From JBBECE01 sp040881985 (GTDB lineage Bacteria > Pseudomonadota > Alphaproteobacteria > Rhizobiales > Devosiaceae): DNA of 9,534 nt. The first letter of the stretch is position 1; every line of letters starts with the position of its first letter. Both the position numbers and the translations under genes were made by a program. The DNA lies in contig JBBECE010000044.1 of NCBI GenBank assembly GCA_040881985.1, forward strand, positions 1 through 9,534. The letters are read 5' to 3'. Positions 6,209 to 9,534 of the stretch are shown here, in pieces. The notes beneath the pieces are model-generated. The model was given only the letters and a program-made list of their open reading frames with translations, was not told where the DNA came from and did no database searches.

Positions 6209-6949
6209 GTGGCGATACTCGAACTCAAGGGTATCTCGAAGCATTTCGGCGCCATCCAGGCGCTCATCGACGTCTCGACCTCGATCGAGGCCGGCGAGGT
6301 GCTCGGTTTGATGGGCGACAACGGCGCCGGCAAGTCCACGCTGGTGAAGATCATTGCCGGCAATTTTCCTGCCAGCGCGGGCGAGATTTTCATCGGCGGC
6401 GACAAAGTTGACTTGCACAGCCCGACCGACGCGCGTCGCAAGGGCGTCGAGATCGTCTATCAGGAACTCGCCCTGTGCGACAATCTGACCGCCGCCGCCA
6501 ATGTGTTTCTCAGCCGGGAACTGCTCACCGGCGTTTGGCCGGTTCGAATTCTCGACTATGCCCGCATGTACAAGCGTTCCGGAGAGCTGTTCGGCGAATT
6601 GAAATCGGAGACCCGGCCGCGAGATCTGGTCAAGCGGATGTCCGGCGGCCAGCGTCAGGCGGTGGCGATCGCCCGGGCGCTCTTGACCGAGGCCCGCATC
6701 GTCCTTCTCGATGAGCCGACCGCGGCGATTTCCGTGCGCCAGATTGCCGAGGTGCTCAACCTCATCAGGCGGTTGCGCGATTCCGGGATCGCGATAATTC
6801 TCGTCAGCCACCGCATGCCCGACGTCTTCGCGGTCTGCGACCGCATCGCGGTGCTTCGTCGCGGCACCAAGGTGGCCGACAAACTGATCAAGTCCAGTTC
6901 GCCCGAAGAGGTGACAGGCTTGATCACCGGCGCGATCGAAAACGCCTGA
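6209..6949 (+). CDS. Single-domain CUT2-type sugar ABC transporter ATPase (FrcA-like)
   Basis: This 246-aa protein has every nucleotide-binding-domain motif: Walker A GDNGAGKST (36-44), Q-loop Gln85 in VYQELAL, signature MSGGQRQ (144-150), Walker B IVLLDEP (164-170) and switch His201 in VSHRMPDVF. It energises sugar uptake from the cytoplasmic face of the permease. Most CUT2 ATPases (RbsA, XylG, AraG) are about 500-aa tandem domains; this one has a single domain, like FrcA of rhizobial fructose transport, whose GDNGAGKS and SH.MP.VF motifs it shares. It would act as a homodimer. The GTG at 6209 is supported by GAGGGGG at 6192-6198; an ATG at 6199 is out of frame. The permease follows after 20 bases, so the two form an operon. 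Confidence 0.92.
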   Translation: MAILELKGISKHFGAIQALIDVSTSIEAGEVLGLMGDNGAGKSTLVKIIAGNFPASAGEIFIGGDKVDLHSPTDARRKGVEIVYQELALCDNLTAAANVFLSRELLTGVWPVRILDYARMYKRSGELFGELKSETRPRDLVKRMSGGQRQAVAIARALLTEARIVLLDEPTAAISVRQIAEVLNLIRRLRDSGIAIILVSHRMPDVFAVCDRIAVLRRGTKVADKLIKSSSPEEVTGLITGAIENA

Positions 6950-6969
6950 GGAAAGCAAGAGGCGACAGC

Positions 6970-7995
6970 ATGGCCACGAGGATCGAAGACGTTTTCGACA
7001 AGCAGCAGCACGCCAGCATCTTCTCGCGCGTAATCGGTCAGCAGGTGTTTTGGGTGTTCCTCGCCGCCGTCGCGGCGGTCGTGTATCTGTCGCTGGCGAC
7101 CGACACATTCGATACCCCACGCAATCTCTTCAATGTCGGCCGCAATTTCGCATTCGTCGCGATCATCGGCTTCGGCATGACGGCGGTGATCGCCTCCGGC
7201 GGCATCGACCTGTCGGTCGGCTCGGTGGTGGTGATGTCGGCGATGGTGATGAGCGTGACGATGGACGCCGGCCACTCTCTGACCCTCGGCATCGTCCTGG
7301 CGCTGTTGGTCTCGGTGGGCATCGGCGCCTTCAACGGCGTGCTGATCGCGATTCTCGGCATGCCGGCCTTTGTCGTCACCCTCGGAATGTTGTCGCTCGC
7401 CCGAAGTCTGGCGATGGTTTTGTCCGGCAACAAGATCATGTCGAATTTCGGACCCGACCAGGCGGCGATGTTCGCCTTGGGCGGGGGCGCCCAGGAGGTA
7501 CCTTTCCCCTTCCTTGGCACCCTGCCGGTGCCCAATCCGGTCTTCGTCATGGCGGCGCTCGGCATCGCGACCGGACTCGCCTTCCGCTGGACAAGGTGGG
7601 GACAGTATGTCTTCGCCATCGGCGGTAACGAGAACGCAGCCCGCTTGACCGGCGTGCCGGTCGCCGCGGTGAAGATTTCGGTCTATGCCTTCTCCGCCTT
7701 CACCGCCGGGATCGCGGGCATCCTGATCGCCAGCTGGCTGGGCAGCGTCACCATGAGTCTCGGTTCCGGCATGGAGCTGACCGTCATCGCCGCGGCGGTC
7801 ATCGGCGGGGCAAATCTGGCCGGCGGCATGGGCACGGCGATTGGCGCGATAGTCGGCGCACTCCTCATCGAGGTGATCCGGAACAGTCTGATCCTCTTGG
7901 GCATATCGGCCTTCTGGCACGGCGCCTTCGTTGGCACCTTCATCATCCTGGCCGTGGGCTTCGATCAATTGCGCCGGCTGCGCGGTTCGGACTAG
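6970..7995 (+). CDS. CUT2-type sugar ABC transporter permease (RbsC/FrcC-like)
   Basis: This 341-aa protein is a membrane permease of the BPD_transp_2/ribose type with roughly eight to ten hydrophobic segments between residues 25 and 330. The family signature GGIDLSVGS lies at 77-85, and the late conserved stretch VIGGANLAGGMGTAIGA is present near 277-293. It forms the membrane channel, probably as a homodimer, together with the upstream ATPase and the divergent binding protein. ATG at 6970 is preceded by AAGAGG. Length is normal for the family, so the gene is intact. Its stop codon (7993-7995) overlaps the stop of the minus-strand chimeric relic (7992-7994), meaning the relic abuts the transporter operon directly. 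Confidence 0.92.
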   Translation: MATRIEDVFDKQQHASIFSRVIGQQVFWVFLAAVAAVVYLSLATDTFDTPRNLFNVGRNFAFVAIIGFGMTAVIASGGIDLSVGSVVVMSAMVMSVTMDAGHSLTLGIVLALLVSVGIGAFNGVLIAILGMPAFVVTLGMLSLARSLAMVLSGNKIMSNFGPDQAAMFALGGGAQEVPFPFLGTLPVPNPVFVMAALGIATGLAFRWTRWGQYVFAIGGNENAARLTGVPVAAVKISVYAFSAFTAGIAGILIASWLGSVTMSLGSGMELTVIAAAVIGGANLAGGMGTAIGAIVGALLIEVIRNSLILLGISAFWHGAFVGTFIILAVGFDQLRRLRGSD

Positions 7996-8090
7996 CCGCG
8001 CCCGATGAACGGCATGTTGGTCGCCATCACCGCCACCCGCCGCCATAGCGGCATGAAAAATGCCCGGTCCCGTTCGCTGAGTATTCTCAT
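7992..8090 (-). pseudogene. Chimeric gene relic: start of small membrane protein paralogue fused in frame to SDR C-terminus
   Basis: A 32-codon ORF begins with MRILSERDRAFFMPLWRRVA, close to the first 20 residues of the 68-aa membrane protein (MRLISERDRAFFKPLWRRVA), and ends in VMATNMPFIGRG and a stop, the exact C-terminus of the SDR at 8690-9445. At DNA level 8029-8090 aligns without gaps to 3801-3862 (54 of 62 identical), and 7999-8032 is identical over 34 bases to 8697-8730. The two homologies overlap by ACCG (8029-8032). The ribosome-site motif GCGGAG is also kept (8097-8102, minus strand). Both membrane helices and the whole catalytic domain are missing, so function is unlikely. It is best read as a deletion scar of a second [small membrane protein - SDR] operon. 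Confidence 0.8.
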
Positions 8091-8123
8091 CCTACCCTCC
8101 GCTCAACCGCTCCCGTTCCTGCT

Positions 8124-8211
8124 CCCTCCCCCGGAAAGGGGGAGGGCAGGGTGGAGTTGATCGCCACGGCCGCCTGGCCGATTACATCGGTCGTTCACTC
8201 CCCCTTCCCGG
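8124..8211. repeat. REP-like inverted repeat element
   Basis: CCCTCCCCC (8124-8132) and GGGGGAGGG (8138-8146) form a perfect 9-bp stem around a GGAAA loop. A second copy of the CCGGAAAGGGGGAG arm (8131-8144) lies inverted at 8198-8211 with one mismatch. Such G/C-run palindromes between genes are typical of dispersed extragenic repeats in alphaproteobacteria. It lies between the permease end and the YCII-like gene end and could also help end both transcripts, though no T-run follows. Confidence 0.6.
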
Positions 8212-8254
8212 GGTCCGGACCCATAACCAGGAAATGCCTCTTTGTGAACGCAGC

Positions 8255-8542
8255 CTAATGCGATCTGATTTCGTAGACTCTGATGCCAGCAATATAGGGG
8301 CAGCCCTTCGCGATCTTGTTCGCCTCGTCAAGGGACTCCGCCTCGATGATATTGTAGCCGGTGATGGACTCCATGCTCCACGGCAGATCTTTGGTTCCGG
8401 TTTTTGAGATTTCTCGCCCACTGCTGAAACCGCCCTGATCGACCTGCTTGTCGGCGATCGACTCGAACCACTTCCCCCAAGCCTCCATGATTTCAGGCGA
8501 GGGTCTCTCAAATCCGACATGCAGGAACATGAACTTCTTCAT
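8255..8542 (-). CDS. YCII-like (DGPF-type) small dimeric alpha/beta-barrel protein
   Basis: This 95-aa cytoplasmic protein opens with a beta strand (KKFMFLHVG), has the helix PEIMEAWGKWFESI, and ends with GYNIIEAESLDEANKIAKGCP and a final strand (IRVYEIR). That order and the spacing match YCII/DGPF-domain proteins, small ferredoxin-like folds that dimerise. Members are often of unknown function, some linked to chlorinated-compound or sigma-factor loci. The frame is open back to 8638, but the ATG at 8542 has a near-perfect AAGGAG seven bases upstream and begins at the first domain strand. It follows the second SDR gene on the same strand after a 147-base gap that holds its own promoter candidate, so it may be transcribed separately. 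Confidence 0.82.
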   Translation of the reverse strand: MKKFMFLHVGFERPSPEIMEAWGKWFESIADKQVDQGGFSSGREISKTGTKDLPWSMESITGYNIIEAESLDEANKIAKGCPYIAGIRVYEIRSH

Positions 8543-8600
8543 TGCTCTCTCCTTGCTATTTGGATGGTTCGCTTTCCAAATCGAACTTGAATAACTGATT

Positions 8601-8619
8601 GGCGACGAACTTCCTCGCC
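8601..8619. promoter_or_regulatory. Operator-like near-palindrome upstream of the YCII-like gene
   Basis: GGCGACGAA and TTCCTCGCC flank a single central C (8610), giving 9-bp arms with one mismatch. It lies 59-77 bases upstream of the YCII-like start, between the candidate promoter and the gene, where a repressor could act. A one-base loop makes an RNA hairpin over the full arms unlikely. Confidence 0.3.
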
Positions 8620-8651
8620 GCCGTCTGTCTCGCCGCAACCGTCAGCTACCG

Positions 8652-8681
8652 GTTATGAGTGTGGAGCCCGGGAGAGGTCAA
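8652..8681 (-). promoter_or_regulatory. Candidate promoter for the YCII-like gene
   Basis: On the minus strand TTGACC (8676-8681, five of six to consensus) and CATAAC (8652-8657, four of six) are 18 bases apart, about 110 bases upstream of the YCII-like start and just after the SDR stop. Found by eye only. Confidence 0.35.
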
Positions 8682-8689
8682 ACTGCCGT

Positions 8690-9445
8690 TCACCCCCGCC
8701 CGATGAACGGCATGTTGGTCGCCATCACCGTCATGAACTGCACATTGGCCTCGAGCGGCAGCCCCGACATGTAGAGGATCGCATCGACCACCGCCTTGAC
8801 CTCCATGCGCGGCTCGGGCGCCATCGCCCCGTTCGCCTGCAGCATGCCGGTCGCCATCTGCTCGGTCATCTCCGAGGCGGTGTTGCCGATATCGATCTGT
8901 CCGCAGGCGATCCTGTAGGGCCGCCCGTCGAGCGAGATCGACTTGGTCAGCCCGGTGATCGCCGATTTCGAGACGTTGTACGGCGCCGCGTGCGGGCGCG
9001 GCACCTGCGCCGAGATCGAGCCGTTATTGATGATCCGCCCGCCCTGGGGCGTCTGGTCGCGCATCGTCCGGAACGCCTCCAGCGCCACATAGAAGGCCCC
9101 GAAGAGGTTGGTGGCCAGCGTCGAGCGCCACTCGATGATGTCGGTATCGCCGAAATTGGCCGGGGTGGGAAACCGCCCGGCATTGTTGAAGACCACGTCG
9201 ATCCGGCCGAAATGCTGCAATGTCTCGGTGAAAAAGCCCCTGACCGCCGGGTGATCGGTGACATCGCACCGCCTGCCGATGATCCGGTCGTCGCCGAGCC
9301 CGCACTTCTCGATCGTCTCCTCGAGCCTGACCGAGCGCCGCCCGCACAGCGCCAGCCGGTAGCCGGCTTTCGCCATCCCGACCGCCACCGCCCGCCCGAT
9401 CCCCGACGTTGCCCCGGTGATCACCGCGACCCTGTTATGCGCCAA
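8690..9445 (-). CDS. SDR family NADP-type oxidoreductase with MPFIGRG C-terminus
   Basis: This 251-aa short-chain dehydrogenase has TGATSGIG at 10-17, Arg-Arg after strand 2 (CGRRS, favouring NADP), NNAG at 87-90, catalytic Ser143 (NNGSIS), Tyr156 and Lys160 in YNVSK. After the active site the usual PG is replaced by CGQIDIGNTASEMT, a mark of a distinct SDR subgroup. Substrate unknown. The frame is open to 9508, but the TTG at 9443-9445 is chosen: GGGGGAG (9452-9458) lies six bases upstream and the Rossmann strand begins four codons later. The extra 21 residues of the longer reading are Cys/Gly/Arg-rich and unlike the family. Its final 34 coding bases are duplicated exactly in the relic at 7999-8032. 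Confidence 0.88.
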   Translation of the reverse strand: MAHNRVAVITGATSGIGRAVAVGMAKAGYRLALCGRRSVRLEETIEKCGLGDDRIIGRRCDVTDHPAVRGFFTETLQHFGRIDVVFNNAGRFPTPANFGDTDIIEWRSTLATNLFGAFYVALEAFRTMRDQTPQGGRIINNGSISAQVPRPHAAPYNVSKSAITGLTKSISLDGRPYRIACGQIDIGNTASEMTEQMATGMLQANGAMAPEPRMEVKAVVDAILYMSGLPLEANVQFMTVMATNMPFIGRG

Positions 9446-9534
9446 TCCCCGCTCCCCCAAACCGCTCCGCGCGCAACCAAGGCAAAACCCCGCCCGATTG
9501 CAAGGCAAATCTCAATCCATGTCGTCATCCTCGG

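Noticed and set aside
6655..8046. 463-codon minus-strand open frame across the permease and part of the ATPase
   Set aside because: It lies antisense to two genes with clear conserved motifs, and its product is a low-complexity Arg/Asp/His/Gly-rich string with no domain. It is a high-GC shadow.
7996..8090. The chimeric ORF as a functional toxin-like or leader peptide
   Set aside because: Both halves are explained by homology to gene ends in this window, it has no membrane helix of its own, and no partner gene is next to it; a relic is the simpler reading.
8124..8146. Intrinsic terminator for the permease operon
   Set aside because: The stem is strong, but no T-run follows on either strand, and the inverted second copy points to a dispersed repeat instead.
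8543..8638. Longer 127-residue reading of the YCII-like protein
   Set aside because: The added 32 residues are Arg/Ser-rich and cover the AAGGAG site; the domain begins at the ATG at 8542.

Overview
This is a GC-rich window with the codon bias and Shine-Dalgarno sites (for example GGGAGGAAAC at 11-20 and, on the minus strand, at 5643-5652) of an alphaproteobacterium. The alphaproteobacterial assignment is an inference from gene families and composition, not a proof. It holds ten intact protein genes, one chimeric gene relic, one strong intrinsic terminator and several possible regulatory repeats. I see no tRNA, rRNA, CRISPR array, transposase or integrase.

Left part (1-4600). A secreted protein of unknown function with one canonical EF-hand loop (25-1272) is followed by a DUF1326/DUF2182 pair (1408-2887), a soluble Cys-rich protein and a Met/Cys/His-rich membrane protein that are often neighbours and look metal-related. 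Facing them is a two-gene minus-strand operon: a 68-residue two-helix membrane protein whose stop overlaps the start of a polyol-dehydrogenase-like SDR (3862 down to 2895). A small ankyrin lipoprotein with an inner-membrane retention signal diverges from this operon (4034-4576).

Centre (4594-7995). A CUT2-type (ribose/fructose class) sugar ABC importer is split into two divergent units. The periplasmic binding protein runs on the minus strand (5637-4648) and ends in an excellent intrinsic terminator. A single-domain ATPase (6209-6949) and the permease (6970-7995) run on the plus strand. The 571-base gap between them holds no convincing gene but does hold a perfect 12-bp palindrome and two short tandem repeats that could be operators. 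The ligand cannot be read from sequence.

Right part (7992-9534). Next to the permease lies the most unusual object here: a 32-codon minus-strand ORF that joins the first 21 residues of a paralogue of the 68-residue membrane protein, in frame, to the last residues of the SDR at 8690-9445. It looks like the scar of a deletion in a second copy of a [small membrane protein - SDR] operon. It is followed by a REP-like inverted repeat, a YCII-like small protein (8542-8255) and the second SDR (9445-8690). The SDRs and the importer may share a sugar/polyol theme, but their link is only proximity.
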